Shown here: piece after piece, positions 19,919 through 31,993 of the stretch
How positions within the stretch are numbered: position 1 is the stretch's first letter
How the letters are laid out: each line of letters begins with the position of its first letter
Origin: Buxus sempervirens
Lineage: Eukaryota; Streptophyta; Magnoliopsida; Buxales; Buxaceae
Length of the DNA stretch: 64,000 bases
Reading direction: 5' to 3'
Assembly: GCA_947561395.2 (NCBI GenBank)
Contig: OX387187.1
Location: 37,119,829-37,183,828, forward strand
Translations under genes and position numbers: made by a program
Notes under the pieces: generated by a model
Databases searched by the model: none
Told to the model about the DNA's origin: nothing
What the model saw: only the letters and a program-made list of their open reading frames with translations

Positions 19919-20446
19919 GTGAATTAGAGGTGAATTTGTTTAGTCTGAGATTCAGCAATGGATTGTCGGCTGCTTAGTGTTGATTTTTTACTGTATGCGA
20001 TGGAAGTTGTTCTCAAGGTGAATTTTATCTTCTTCTTTTTTTCTCTGTTATATCAAAAAGTTTGATAGTCCAATGCAAATTAAAAGAAGAAACATTGTTT
20101 CTTTGAAATAGAGATGGAAGATTTTTAGATGATATTTCTGAAACGGGCCAGGACCAGTACAAAAACCAACTTTTAAAACTATGCTGAAATTATGAAATTA
20201 TAGGATGGTTAGATCTGATCCGAACCGAACCGATCTCATATAATTCGATTCGATTCGGTTTTGGTTTCGGTTATTTTATTTAACTTCGGTTCGGTTTTCG
20301 GTTTTAGGTTTTCGATTTATAATTCGGTTCGATTCAATTTTGGGTTAAATATATGTATTTTCAATTTGGTCTTGGGTTAACATCAACCCGGACCTAACCA
20401 AACCGAGTTGCACCCTTAGTCTCCTCTACAACCAAGAAAGAGGTGC

Positions 20447-20630
20447 CAACCTTTCTCGGCCTTTTGGCTAATATCAAAGCATAGTATCTATTCCTATCAG
20501 TTTAATATCTGATACGTGGGTCATCGACTTGCATGATATTAAATTAACTTTTTCGGGAGGGCCCACCTCAACTATTGTGGCTTTCAAGCGTTGCCATGCG
20601 TCGCACTAGTCGAAGGGCCTGGTGCATCCA
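20447..20630 (+). ncRNA. U2 snRNA-like sequence, probably a pseudogene
   Basis: The sequence reads ctttctcggccttttggcta, then tatcagtttaatatctgata and the ttaaattaactttttcgg region resembling the Sm site, and ends with the stem gcgttgccatgcgtcgcac, all in U2 order and spacing (~185 nt; plant U2 is about 196 nt). The branch-site recognition segment, normally GTAGTA after AAGT, reads catagta here, and helix I has changes too. No plant USE element (TCCCACATCG) lies within 80 bp upstream; that space is occupied by the end of a hAT element. A functional variant seems unlikely. Confidence 0.75.
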
Positions 20631-20739
20631 CTTAAAAAGAGGAAGGGGGCACCAATAATTGGACTTTCTACTTCTCTTTGGAGTTTTTGGGTTTATAAAA
20701 CAAACGTTACAAACTTTTTATTGAATTGGGAATTCCATT

Positions 20740-22110
20740 ATAAGTTGCGAATATTGGTTTCTAGTGATAATATTTTTAAAAATAATTAAAATTCAATCAC
20801 CTGATTCTCGAAAGACTTGTAAATAATATGTTTGTTATCGTCTCAAGGTTAAAAAGTTTTTTAAGGGCATTTTGGGAAGAAATCCTTTTTATCTAAAATG
20901 ACACTCATTCTCAATTATGTTAAAAAGGTCTCATTTTTTTCCAATTTCCAAAAATTAGGTGGGGTAATTTTTGAAAGTATCACAAGAACCAATATACCCT
21001 TATAATCGTTTTTATGTGGGGCATACATGAAAACGCATTGATCATAGGATGCCACTGATCATAGGATGCAGCATGCGGCAACAACTCACTGCGTAACATT
21101 TCATCACATTTCATAGGTTGATGATATTGCTAACCATGTGATCATTGTTGTTTGAGGTCAATCAATCAGGAACCCATTAATCACTTACTCTTTCTCTTTG
21201 TAGGTCCTTCAAATTCGCATGACAGCGGACTAACTCAGACGAATCTGATGGGTTTCCATAAAGTTTTCTGGCCTTGGCCATATGCCTGAATTTGATCGTG
21301 ATTGGTGCAAAAACTAATATGAGGTTGTCGGTTGCGTTTCTAGTTATCTAGACCTAATTATGATGTCTGATTTTGGTTGTTTTATGTGTTCAATGGTGGA
21401 TTCAGCACTGTATAATGTATTCTTTACTTTTGCAAATGAAATGGCCTAGTTATGGCCTTCCACCAAAAAAAAAAAAGAAGAGAGAGAGAGACCATATCAT
21501 CAGCAAATTTCCTACAGCCCACCCTTAAGCAAGACACATGGCTTGCACATTTCTTTTGGTGCCAAAACCAAGTGGTTCGATGAAACTAGCAACTGGGATG
21601 TGCTTTGAGATGTGAGCCCCGTATTGAAATGGGCGGTGTGGAAAAAATTTTGTCCCTCCCACAAACTATTTATTTTCGGAAAAATTAACTTCTAGTTATG
21701 TTTTAAAAAATTATTAAAATTTAATCATAAAAGTTTTCATTTTTTACTTTTTGTATATCTTTATCAAAATAATTAATTTTTAGTGATATTTCAATGTTAT
21801 GAACAAATTCTTCCAATAATACCCTTATACCACTCATTCACACGACTTATACAAGTCAATAAAATAACTTGTACTTTTTATAATGGCTTGTACAAGTCAA
21901 TAATATGACTTTTACCTTCTATTGACATTGTATTAACTTGTATAAGCTATTTGAATGAGAGATGTAAAGGCATTCTTGAAATAATTGGATTGTAATAGTG
22001 AAATATCACTAAAAATTAATTATGTTGATAAAGGTATACAAAAAAGTTAAAGTTCAAAGTTTTCTGACTGAATCTTAATAATTTTGAAAAAGTATCACTA
22101 AAAATTAATA
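20740..22110. repeat. Repeat-rich gap with fold-back MITE copies
   Basis: 20,740-20,995 and 21,670-22,110 are members of the gatactttttt...aaaaagtatcac family; the second has complementary ends and nested inverted repeats (cttgtacaagtc type, 21,840-21,960). Between them, 21,070-21,560 matches 1140-1230 and 1960-2010 of the first module. No gene seen. Confidence 0.5.
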
Positions 22111-24437
22111 TTTCCATTATTCGCCACCGAATTTTTCATTTGGTGGGTGCCACAAACTAGGTGTATTGGTTTCTTCTTTTATGAGTGCTTTTTTGGGGAC
22201 AATATCGAAGTTGGCTTTTCCTAAAAAGAGACTTCCATTATTGCAAAAAAAAAGAAGAAGAAGAAAGCTGTCCTCCACTACCAAGATGAAGAGGCTCCCA
22301 GAGATTAGTCGGTTGAGCGTAAGCGAGTCCAGATACCCTGAGTTCCAAGAAACAAAAAAAAGATGAAGAGGGCTCCGATAATTGTGCCTTTTACTTTTCC
22401 TTAGATCTTGGCTTTTGCGGGTTAGGGCGAGCACTTTGCAGCGAGGACCTTGGGAGAGGGGGAACCTTCAGTGGCTTGAAAATCATTTTCCTAACAATAC
22501 CCCTTCTAAAATTGGAACTAACTCATTTATCCTTAATTTGATAACTGCCTTTGTATGACTGCCCATATACGTATAGGTTTAAGTTCATACATATTGGTAT
22601 ATAGTTGTAGGATAATTTCATACATTTATTTAATGATCGTTATACGTACAATAGTTTTAGACAATTTCAATCCATTATCTAAGATGAGTAAGAAATTTGT
22701 TAACCCAAGTTGGGATATCTTGTTAAGACATCACGTTTGTGGAAATGGGATTAATTTTTCCTGTCATTTGTGCAATATCAAATACAGTGACAATTAGATT
22801 GGGCTAAACCTAAACCAGCCCCTAACTCAATTTCTGTAATAACAAAAAAGTCCTGCAACCCTGTTTTTTTTTTGGCTAACATTCACTTCCAAAAAAAGTC
22901 CTGCAATTCTTTTCAATTTTACTTTTTGTTACCGCCACATGTCATAATTAACTGCCAACAATATCTTTGTTTCTAATTCTTTTGACATAACGCTTTGTGT
23001 CCTCTTGAACAATAAGGATGGTAATTTGATGTAGGTTCTGTAAAGAGTGATGGTTTTGTAACGTCCTTAACCTTTGGCATTTTGCACTAAGTGGTTGCAA
23101 TAAAACTCAGTCCTCATTCTTATGCTAGCAAAGAGAGCCTTTGTGAATATTAAGTATTGTTAAATCAAGACTAATGTGAAATTTAAGATGACAGTGCATT
23201 ACATTGGGATGTTGAACAAAAAAGTACCTTGTGGATGAGATTCAAAAAATAGAAAAAGTTAAATTTGTAAATAGACAGCAACATTATAATACGAGTGACT
23301 ATAATACAGATTGATGCTTTGATTAGAAACAGAGCTAAATATTTGGCGAACAGGATTCAGATACGCAAAACAGAATGACAATTTTTGAGAGCAATGTGCT
23401 TCGACTTGAAACCCAAAATATTTGACATTAAAAATTAATAAAAATGGAAAGATATTGAAAAGAAAAAAAAAACAGGGGAAATATCTGTACTACTTATAAA
23501 GAGAACTGGCCAAATTCTGGCATGATAATCAGTGCCTAAAATGCCTCCGCTAAAATAGATAACTACCTTCCCTGTGGTCTTAAATACATTGATTACTACT
23601 TCTTGGTTGTTGTTATGCCAAAAATATCTCACTTAACTATTTAAGCCATATTCCTTGATTTTGTTGCACCAACGTGATGTGTCCTCAAGTCTCAACTTTC
23701 ATTAGTTATCTAAAATTAGTTGCTCAAGTGAGATTTACCTTTAATATCAAAATTCAAAAGCATCCTAAATGTACTCCTATACCATGCCACGTTTACATTA
23801 CCAAATACCCAAAATTCGCCACGTAGGCAATTACTTTCCTTCTTCAAAACTTCCTACTTGCAAAAGAATCCTCAAACAAAGTAAAGATTAGATCATGTGT
23901 CATTTAGATTTCTAATTAGAATGATCCATTTTTTTGTTTAAATAAAAATTGGTGTTAATCGTGAAGCTGAAAAATCCTATTCTAAAAGAGAAATAACATT
24001 TTCTTTTTAGATAATCTTTACCTGTTTATATTTTAACATTTTCCATTTAGATAATAATTACCTATTTATCTTTACTAATTTGTTTAACTTTCTAATTTGA
24101 ATGATTCAATCCAATATAGACCACATACTTTTATTTTATTTTATATTCCAACATCAATAATTCATGATTGTTTTCTAAAACAGATAATATTTTCTAGTGA
24201 ATCAAAATTTAAAAATCTTATCTATTGTGCTTTCCTTTAGCAAGTCATGTTGTCTCAAAATAAATTAGGAAATTGGATTGTCATCTCACACTTTATAAAT
24301 ACTAAGAAATGACAGTTCCAACCTTATTATAAAAATAGGCATTAAAACGAAGAGGAGATAATTGTCATTTTTAATTAAACACGATTATATCTCACATGAA
24401 AGGGGAGTGAGAGAGAAGATGAAACTCACAAGTGAAG
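22111..24437. repeat. NLR-flank module copy
   Basis: 22,475-22,830 matches 2300-2640 and 23,140-23,470 matches 3650-4010 in order, so this is another duplicated module. The region 23,640-24,300 is AT-rich and holds nothing recognisable. The final part (24,240-24,437) matches the 3' flank of the intact NLR at 27,030-27,235, directly adjoining the NLR remnant. Confidence 0.55.
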
Positions 24438-24587
24438 TTTTACAATCGTCTGACTATAGGCCATTTTCAGTGGGAAAGAAGATTGAAAAGGGATTCAAAG
24501 TCTCCATGAACTCCATTAATAGTGACACTGGGAATGTGATGGATCAACCAATGGTCCTCTCCACCCTTTCTGTCATCTCCATCCCCT
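24438..24587 (-). pseudogene. NLR C-terminal remnant
   Basis: The minus strand reads GDDRKGGEDHWLIHHIPSVT, nearly identical to the C-terminus of the intact NLR (GDDRKGGEDHRLIHHIPIVK). It continues in the same frame toward the end of the protein, then into matching 3' flank. On the upstream side the homology is cut off by a MITE at about 24,583. Only about 45 codons of the gene remain. Confidence 0.8.
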
Positions 24588-25015
24588 AACATTTGGTAAA
24601 GGTACATTTACACCCTTGACATTTGAAAAAAAGATCCCCTAACATTTGAAATATATACCAGTAGCACCACTGCTGTTAACTGGAACTTCAATATCATTAA
24701 AATATGGTCTAAAGTCTAAACTGATCAAAATAACCTTAATTAAGCCCTATAATTGTTTAAAGGGAGTTCTAATATGACATGGAATGTGTTTAATCCTTGG
24801 GAAAAATGACGAAAAAAAATTGGAAAAAATGAATGCTATGACATGAAATGTGTCTAATTAAGGTTATTTTGTTTATTTTAGACCAAATTTTAACAGTATT
24901 GAGTTTATAGTTAACGGTAAGGGTGCTAATTGTATTTTTCTTCGAATGTCAAGGGATGTTAGTCACTTTTTCAAATGTCAAGATTGTAAGTGCACCTCTA
25001 CCAAATGTTAGGAGG
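24583..25015. mobile_element. MITE with ~50-bp imperfect terminal inverted repeats
   Basis: The left end CCCCTAACATTTGGTAAAGG and right end ACCAAATGTTAGGAGG are complementary, as are the next segments (cccttgacatttgaaaaa and tttttcaaatgtcaagat). It sits exactly where NLR homology breaks off, so it either inserted into the gene or marks the deletion end. A target duplication was not certain. No coding capacity. Confidence 0.7.
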
Positions 25016-27255
25016 TGTAAGTGTAAATTTCCCAATATATATATTATGCACAAAACATTATGAATTTTGGTTTTATATAAAATTCGTGTTTGGGCTAGGC
25101 CAGGTCACGCTTATTTATGGTCAATAAATTCGACCCAATTTTTTTACGAGCCTATGATGGTAAACTAGGTTACGCATCCCACAACCCAAATACTCGCACA
25201 ATCATATGAAGTTTCCTAGGGGGCTATTTTATCATTCAAAGCCTCCTCAGATGAGAGAAGACTCCTAATGCAGATAAATAAGCTCGACCTAGCCTAATAC
25301 AGATAATCTAAAACAATACAAACATCAAAAGAAAGATCTTGATCACACACTGACAAGTCTAGAAAAAATTTTAAAAAAATGCCAAGTATCACAAACTATG
25401 GTATACGATTCATTTTAAAAAACGGGAAAATTATGAAAAATGGTCAATTTTTAAAAAATATTTATAAAACACAGTCAACTAAGATGCCAAATTGCATAAA
25501 GGGCCACTTTTTAAAAATAATAGACCTAAAGGGTCACTTTTCGAAAGAATTAAAAAATAGTATCATTTTGCTATTGGCAAAACAAGCCTGAGTCCACATA
25601 TGATGCGTTTGTATCCCACGTAGAATGTGCTTGTGTCCCATATAAGAAGCTTGCATCTCATGTACAATGCACTTGTGTTCCAAGTAAAGTGATCATGTAA
25701 TTTAATTTCGATAGAAGTTTTTTATAATTATACACAAAAAGTGACCCTTTTCTGCAATTTGGCATTTAGCGAATTATTTTTATAAATATTTTTAAAAAAG
25801 TGACCCTTTTTTTTTTATAATTTTTCCTTTAAAAATATTTACTTGGTCTCTTAAAATTCTGGGTATCAGCCCATCGTGATACCGTCGGCTGATACTTTTC
25901 GCTATCAGCCGATACTTCGAAAAAAACTTTGGTGTCAAGCCAATATTATGTATCACCTCGAGCAGATACCGAGTCTAATCGATACTGAAAGCCTTGAAGA
26001 GGAATTCAATGCCTCGATCAAAAGGGGCACCTAGTCTCTTGTTTTAATGAGCCTATGATGGTAAACCACGTAACGTATAATCTCAAATACTCTCACGTTC
26101 ATGGTTTCCTAATGGACCAACTTACCATTCCTAAGCGTCTCACGGATTTGGATCAAACAACATTGTGGACTGAAATCAAATAAGCCTACGCTAAACAAGT
26201 CTTCCACAAAATCTGCGCCGTGCTTATTAATTTTGTGTTCCTTAGGTTATAATTTAGTAATGTTCAAGCTAAAATTAAAATTTGTATGATGGTTGCCGAA
26301 ACCTCATACAAAATTGAATATACAAAGAAAAGCAGAGCCCCATCATATCCATTTCATAGTATAATCCAAGCCCAACTATTGAAACTTAGTTGAAAAATCA
26401 TGCAGTGATAGCTTTATAAGAATCTCATGTCTGTAGCTCTAGCCACCAGAATAATACAAAACAACACATTAATGTAAAATAACACAAGCAACAAAAGAAA
26501 GATCTTGATCATACACTCACAAGTCTAGAAAACAGGAAAAAAAAAGGCCAAGCCCACAATGATTTTGAATGTAAAAAATAAATCATGCTTGGCAAAGTGG
26601 AAGACACAGTAGCTGCTTGGCACATTGATTAGGTTCAGTATCAATGAAAACAATACATCAAGCAGGTGCACCATTATTACCTGAAATTAAAGAGACAATA
26701 AAAGTCAAGGCATCTCTAAAGTTTAAAAAAAGGCACCCAATGTTGCATGATTCTTCAAACATAAGGAAACTGGACATTATCATTAAACAAAACCCCTATA
26801 AAACTCTCAAAATGTAATCCCCTAATTTCACATTGAGTAGAATATATATATATATAAAGAAGCATTAAAGGAAAGAGGATAAATAAAAAAAAGTGCGAAG
26901 AATAAGCTCTTAGGGATTTTATATATATATAAAGCTCTCAACTGAGAAGCCTAAAAATAGAAAGGAATAGTTTTGACTATGTAGAGAAATAATGAAGATG
27001 ATTCTAAAAGTTAAAAAGTTTCACATAAAGATGAGAAAAGAAAATAAATTAGGAAATTGGATTGTGAACTCACACTTTATAAAAATACTAAGAAAAGATA
27101 GTTCCAAGTTTATTATAAAAATAGACATTGAAACAAAGAGGAGATAATTGGCATTTATAAGATTAGATCTCACATGAAAGGAGAGAGAAAGAGAGAGAGA
27201 GAGAGAAAAAGAAACTCACAAGTGAAATTTTCCAATCGTTGACTATAGGCCATCT
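25016..27255. other. 3' flank of the intact NLR with a fold-back repeat
   Basis: 25,030-25,210 matches 3170-3340. A fold-back element with complementary AT-rich ends (gaaaaatggtcaatttttaa / ttaaaaaagtgaccctttt) spans about 25,418-25,832. From 26,480 onwards the module downstream of NLR genes is present, with a donor-like GTGAGTTTC at 27,208-27,216 on the minus strand about 40 bp past the NLR stop, suggesting a 3'-UTR intron. A short (GA)n lies at 27,182-27,205. Confidence 0.5.
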
Positions 27256-30057
27256 TCACTGGAAATTAACCATGGGAACGCGTTTTCCGTCAATCTTGAC
27301 TATGGGAATGTGATGGATCAACCGGTGGTCCTCCCCACCTTTTCTGTCATCTCCTTCCACTTCACACGGACGCAACCTCCTGATGAAGTCCTCATTCATG
27401 TCATCGATGAAAAGGTTCTCGAGTGCTTTGAGGTGTTGAATCCCATGTGGAATCTTTTTCAACTTTGGGCATACTCCCATCTCAAGAGTAACTAAGCGTG
27501 GCATCGTGCCCTCTTTTATCTCACTCAACTCCTCCAATTCCGACATATCGCCTATACATAGATATTTAAGTCTGGGAAATAGCTCCATACAACCATCACC
27601 CCAACTCATCTTTCTTCCATCGTAAGCACCAAATAAGTGAAGGACCTCCAGACTTGGCAATTTTGAAAGGGTGCTCATTGGATCCTCCTTTAATTTGCTA
27701 TACACCAAACGGATTGTACGAAGACAGTTGAGAGAGCCTATCCATGAAGGTAACTCCCACTTAATGATTCCCCACAAATATAATTTCTCGATGTAGCGTG
27801 GGGGTGGAGACATGGTTTCCAGATCAAGACAATCAGTAGTGCACTCCATTCTCAAGACGCGAAGGTTTTGCATCTTCTTAATACGAGAACATAGCTCCAC
27901 AGAGTCTTGTCCTTTCACTTCAAGAATCAATTTTCTCAGCCCGGTTAAGTAGTCCAGCTGTCTCATTAAACTTTCATCAGCACGTGCTCCGGACAATGTC
28001 TGCAGGTTGATTAAGTTGTTGGGATCAATCGTCAAGTTCTGAAAACTGAAGTACTCTGCTCCATACCTTCGCCATTTTAGAAGAAGGTGCCTTAATTGTG
28101 GAAGCTTTGCAAGTAGCATTCCTTGTGGAAAACTTTGAACTAGTGTATCCCGAACATCCAATGTTTGTAAATTGTACAACTTTTGCAAGGAAATAGGAAT
28201 TTCAGATACACGTGTCCTCCTTATACTCAAATAACGCAAGTGAATCAATTCTCCCACTTCACTGGGCAAGTGCTCAAGGGATACGATTCCTGACAATTCT
28301 AACACCCTTAGTCGCTTGAGATTTGACAACAAAGGCCGCAATATTGTCTCATTTGGTAGATCTATCACTGAAAATGTCTGGAAGGAGCGAGTGTTGAGAT
28401 GAACCATGTTGTATTGAACACTTAACTTACTGCTATGAATCGCCACACGACGTTGTCCCTTTAAAATTATGTTACTGCTTTGATCATCGAGAATTTCACC
28501 AAATTCTTCCTTCTCCATCATGTGAATGGCAATATCCCGCATGAGATCGTGCACTTGAATACGTTTTGGCCTCCACGCCACGAGATCACTGTCAAATTGA
28601 AGGAATCCCCTATCAATGAGCTGAGAGAGGTATTCATTTGCAACCTCCTCCAATGTTTTTCGAGGGTGACTTTCTACAAGACCTTCAGCCACCCATACAC
28701 GAATCAATCTCGATGATCGGAATTCATAATCCTCCGGAAACAAGCCACAATATAAGAAACAATATTTCAATCGAGGAGGCAAGTAGTTGTAACTTGTCAA
28801 AAGGACCCCATTTAGTTTTTTTAGTTCTGGATTGTGATTCAAGTCCCAATCTAGATTCTCCATGACCTTATCCCACTCTAATAAACTACAACTTTTTTTT
28901 GACATGAGACCTCCAATGACAACAATTGCCAACGGCAAGCCATTACATTTTCTGAGCAAAGCTTCTACTGTTTGCCTCAAGTGATCTGGACAACACCTTT
29001 GTGGGGTGTTCCTAAAAGCCTTTCTACAGAAAAGTTCCCAAGCCAATTCATGGGACAGTTGATGCATATGATGAACTTTGCAATCCTCATCAACCGGTTT
29101 AGTTATATCTTCTAAGCGAGTTGTGAAGATAACCTTACCTTCTCCTTCACGAGGCAATGCACATTTGATTGCTTCCCAGACTTTGGCATCCCAAACGTCA
29201 TCAAGGACTAAAAGATACCTTTTACCCTCCAAATAGCTGTGGATATGCCCGACTAAGTCCTCCGTATTCGGAACTACCTCATTTTGACTTTCATGGAATT
29301 GTGTAAGCATCTGTCGTAAATTCTGTTGCATTTTAAAGTCTTGGGATACAGAGATCCAAGCATAGCAATCAAACTTTCCCTTGATGTTATTGTAAACCCT
29401 CTTAATAAGAGTAGTCTTGCCCGAACCTCCATGACCAACCACTGACACAATTAGGCGGTGATGGTGTTCCTCTGTTAACCACTCTTGTATTTGCTTCACA
29501 TCTTTGTCAATGCCTATGACATCAACTTCCTCCTCAAAAGGATATGATGCAACGGGATATCCTTCATCTTCCTGACTTGAGCTTGTACCAATTCCTTCGA
29601 GGTTGTATCGATGCCTTCTCTCAGAGATTTGTTGGAGTTCTCTTCTGATAGTTAGCATCCGAGTATGAAATTGACGGCGCAGAAAAAATTGCTTTAGAAG
29701 AAAACTTGGAGATGAGATGCAGGACACGAGACGTCGGCAACCAGTGCCTCGTATGGAGTTGTCAATTACAAGCATTCGAACGATGAATTCTTCAAGAACA
29801 TCCTCCACCTTATAGGCTTCATCTCTCACTTGAGCCACCCACTCTCTCACAGAATCATCCCGTATGCTTTTCCGCTCCGCTTCTCTCAAGAAGGCCTCCA
29901 TGGTTGAAAGCTCATCCTTGATGAACTTGACATCATCGCGTATCTGAAATTGGCCTTGGACCAACGAACCTGCTTCACCAATCACAAAATCTCCGAATTT
30001 GGTTACAAGAAACTCTCCCAATTTGGTTACAAGACCCGATACCAATGCTTCTGCCAT
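27256..30057 (-). CDS. Full-length CC-NB-ARC-LRR (NLR) disease-resistance-type protein
   Basis: Intracellular immune receptor of the Rx-type coiled-coil class, 933 residues in a single exon. The coiled coil (about 1-150) has the EDVID-like VEDVLEEF (84-91). The NB-ARC is complete: P-loop GHGGSGKTT (208-216), kinase-2 YLLVLDDVW (281-289), RNBS-B FTTR (311-314), GLPLA (373-377), RNBS-D CFLYCGLFPED (433-443) and MHD-like QVHDL (501-505). LRRs fill about 530-900, ending in a polar tail. All switch residues are present, so it looks functional; the MHD motif is VHD, a common variant. The start ATG at 30,057 follows the MAEALV pattern of the paralogue. It is the only intact member of the local array. 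The start lies 416 bp downstream of the TTL stop on the same strand. Its pathogen specificity cannot be inferred. Confidence 0.96.
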   Translation of the reverse strand: MAEALVSGLVTKLGEFLVTKFGDFVIGEAGSLVQGQFQIRDDVKFIKDELSTMEAFLREAERKSIRDDSVREWVAQVRDEAYKVEDVLEEFIVRMLVIDNSIRGTGCRRLVSCISSPSFLLKQFFLRRQFHTRMLTIRRELQQISERRHRYNLEGIGTSSSQEDEGYPVASYPFEEEVDVIGIDKDVKQIQEWLTEEHHHRLIVSVVGHGGSGKTTLIKRVYNNIKGKFDCYAWISVSQDFKMQQNLRQMLTQFHESQNEVVPNTEDLVGHIHSYLEGKRYLLVLDDVWDAKVWEAIKCALPREGEGKVIFTTRLEDITKPVDEDCKVHHMHQLSHELAWELFCRKAFRNTPQRCCPDHLRQTVEALLRKCNGLPLAIVVIGGLMSKKSCSLLEWDKVMENLDWDLNHNPELKKLNGVLLTSYNYLPPRLKYCFLYCGLFPEDYEFRSSRLIRVWVAEGLVESHPRKTLEEVANEYLSQLIDRGFLQFDSDLVAWRPKRIQVHDLMRDIAIHMMEKEEFGEILDDQSSNIILKGQRRVAIHSSKLSVQYNMVHLNTRSFQTFSVIDLPNETILRPLLSNLKRLRVLELSGIVSLEHLPSEVGELIHLRYLSIRRTRVSEIPISLQKLYNLQTLDVRDTLVQSFPQGMLLAKLPQLRHLLLKWRRYGAEYFSFQNLTIDPNNLINLQTLSGARADESLMRQLDYLTGLRKLILEVKGQDSVELCSRIKKMQNLRVLRMECTTDCLDLETMSPPPRYIEKLYLWGIIKWELPSWIGSLNCLRTIRLVYSKLKEDPMSTLSKLPSLEVLHLFGAYDGRKMSWGDGCMELFPRLKYLCIGDMSELEELSEIKEGTMPRLVTLEMGVCPKLKKIPHGIQHLKALENLFIDDMNEDFIRRLRPCEVEGDDRKGGEDHRLIHHIPIVKIDGKRVPMVNFQ

Positions 30058-30473
30058 TGGCACCTCCTGAATTGCTTGTATCAGAAACAGGAATTATGTT
30101 ATTAATGGAGAGGAGAGGCACAAGCAGGATTCGTTTTCCATCGGAGAGGAGAGAATAAAAAGAGAGTTGCTTTTGGAAGTAGAAGGAAGGAAGCTATTCC
30201 ATGAGTAAATTGAGGACCGGCAGCTTGAGTACAATGCACTACAAGTTGGAATATCTTGAAAGAACAAGTTATACGTACCCAGATTCTTCTTCAAAAATGG
30301 TAGAGAAGAATTACAAAGAACATAAATCAAACTTATTTCTTTTGATCAATACAAGAACTATTTAAAAAATAAAAAGAAAGAAAAATAAATCACAAGGATC
30401 TGGAAGTGTTTGCAACAGCACACTTCAGTTCATTTACAGAACATTTAACTTGACTGTCATAACAACAGAACTC
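30058..30473 (-). promoter_or_regulatory. Short TTL-NLR intergenic region: TTL 3' end and NLR promoter
   Basis: Only 416 bp separate the TTL stop from the NLR start on the same strand. This space must hold the TTL 3' UTR and polyadenylation site as well as the NLR promoter and leader. AT-rich stretches near 30,330-30,400 (minus strand aataaattatttt-like signals) could serve polyadenylation. No clear TATA box was fixed. Confidence 0.4.
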
Positions 30474-31962
30474 TCAGCTTCCACGGTAAGTCGTAAAGGA
30501 GAATGGTGACAACAGCAGGGGTACATGAAAATGTTCAAGCCTCTGGGACTCCTTGATCTCAAACACGATGGTGACATAGGGAAAGAAGCCAACTGGGGAG
30601 TACTTCCCGGTGTTAAAACTTATCCTGTAAAACCCCGGTTCCACAGCATCCACCATGTCCATTAGACTGCCACATCGTCCATCATGGTTTGTAGTTGAAG
30701 ACCCTAGAAACACCCAACCTCCTATACTTGGATCACCAAACAACTGGCCTGGTTGAGTTCCCTTCCACGTCTCCAATTGTACCTCAATGCCAGAAGCTGG
30801 ACCACCCCGAGCGACATCCAAGACATGAGTTGTGATGGGAGGGCGGGTCCTTGCTGGGATTGGAGATGTTTTCCCGGCAGGAGCATCAGCAGCGGTTGTC
30901 ACATGTGCTCCAATGATACTCACACGATCTTCTATGAAGAATGAAAAGATCGCAACAATCATGTCATTTAGTTTATAAAGCGGACAAGTGATCATTCTCA
31001 ATGACCCCAAAAGTAGTCCAGTGGAGACAAATTTGACTTGTTTTGGGATTGACACAGAAAGTCACTTCAAATCATCTGTATCATCTTAGAGAGTATCTTA
31101 GCAGAGAAAAATCAAGAGTATGTACATCCAACACTTCAATTTTTGGAGTCTGAATTGATAAAGATTGCTATAAACTGAAGGAATATAAAGACCACGGACT
31201 CTAGCTGAGTTGTTAAATAGCAGTTGAAAGGCAAAAAGCTGGCAAAGGGCATGGAGACTGAGGAAACAACATGAATTGGAAAATTTTGCAGAAGCAGGGA
31301 AGAGCTTAGAACAGAATAAGCATGACTTGGATAAAATAGTGCATGAGACAGGACAGAAAACCCTTTATGCCAGCAGAACACATGATGGAATTATCCATTG
31401 GACCCTGGACAATAATGTGTAATGCACAGCAAAAAAACAAAAAAACAAAACCAGGGCACCAAGAGCATTTGGCACACATTTCCAATTTAACCCTATAATG
31501 GTTTATTCAAATTTTAAAATATAAAGTACATAAACTACCTTCTGCTTTAGATGCAAGGGTACTGCAAGACTGGCCACTGGCCAAAGCAGTTCTCCCTTTG
31601 GCCGAAAATAGCTTGGCCAGGCGTAGCTCAGTGATCTTCATCTGCTCCTGAGCTGCAATCTCAAATTCAATTATGGGCCGGTTTGGATAACGTTTCTGTA
31701 AGAGACATGCAAAAGACAACCATGAAGTAATGTGATTCCATAATAATTGATTTGTCAACTAAAGGCATGAAAAGTCAGTAAAGTATCTCCTCTCGCTAGT
31801 ACAAGTTACAGGCACAGAGTCAGCTACAGCATGTCCCACAGATATTAAATTTTAGTTGTGAACATAACCTTCCTAAGAAAACAACAATGACCAAAATATG
31901 AGCCGCGTACATTCCATGGGTTGGTTTATGCATGGAAAATTTTCAATTCATAATCTAAAAGC

Positions 31963-31993
<31 letters not shown>

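Larger units (their letters stand above)
18907..20418. mobile_element. Pack-type hAT transposon carrying an ALBINO3 gene fragment, 1512 bp
   Basis: The ends TAGGGCTGCAACT and AGTTGCACCCTTA are inverted repeats, and the 8-bp sequence GTCTCCTC is perfectly duplicated on both sides (18,899-18,906 and 20,419-20,426). Both subterminal regions are arrays of aaccgaacc / ggttcggttt repeats. Between them, about 19,140-20,050 is non-repetitive host-like DNA containing a 5' leader with a long (CT)n tract and exon 1 of an ALB3-like gene. No transposase is encoded. This is the pattern of transduplication known for Pack-MULEs, here in a hAT element. Confidence 0.9.
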
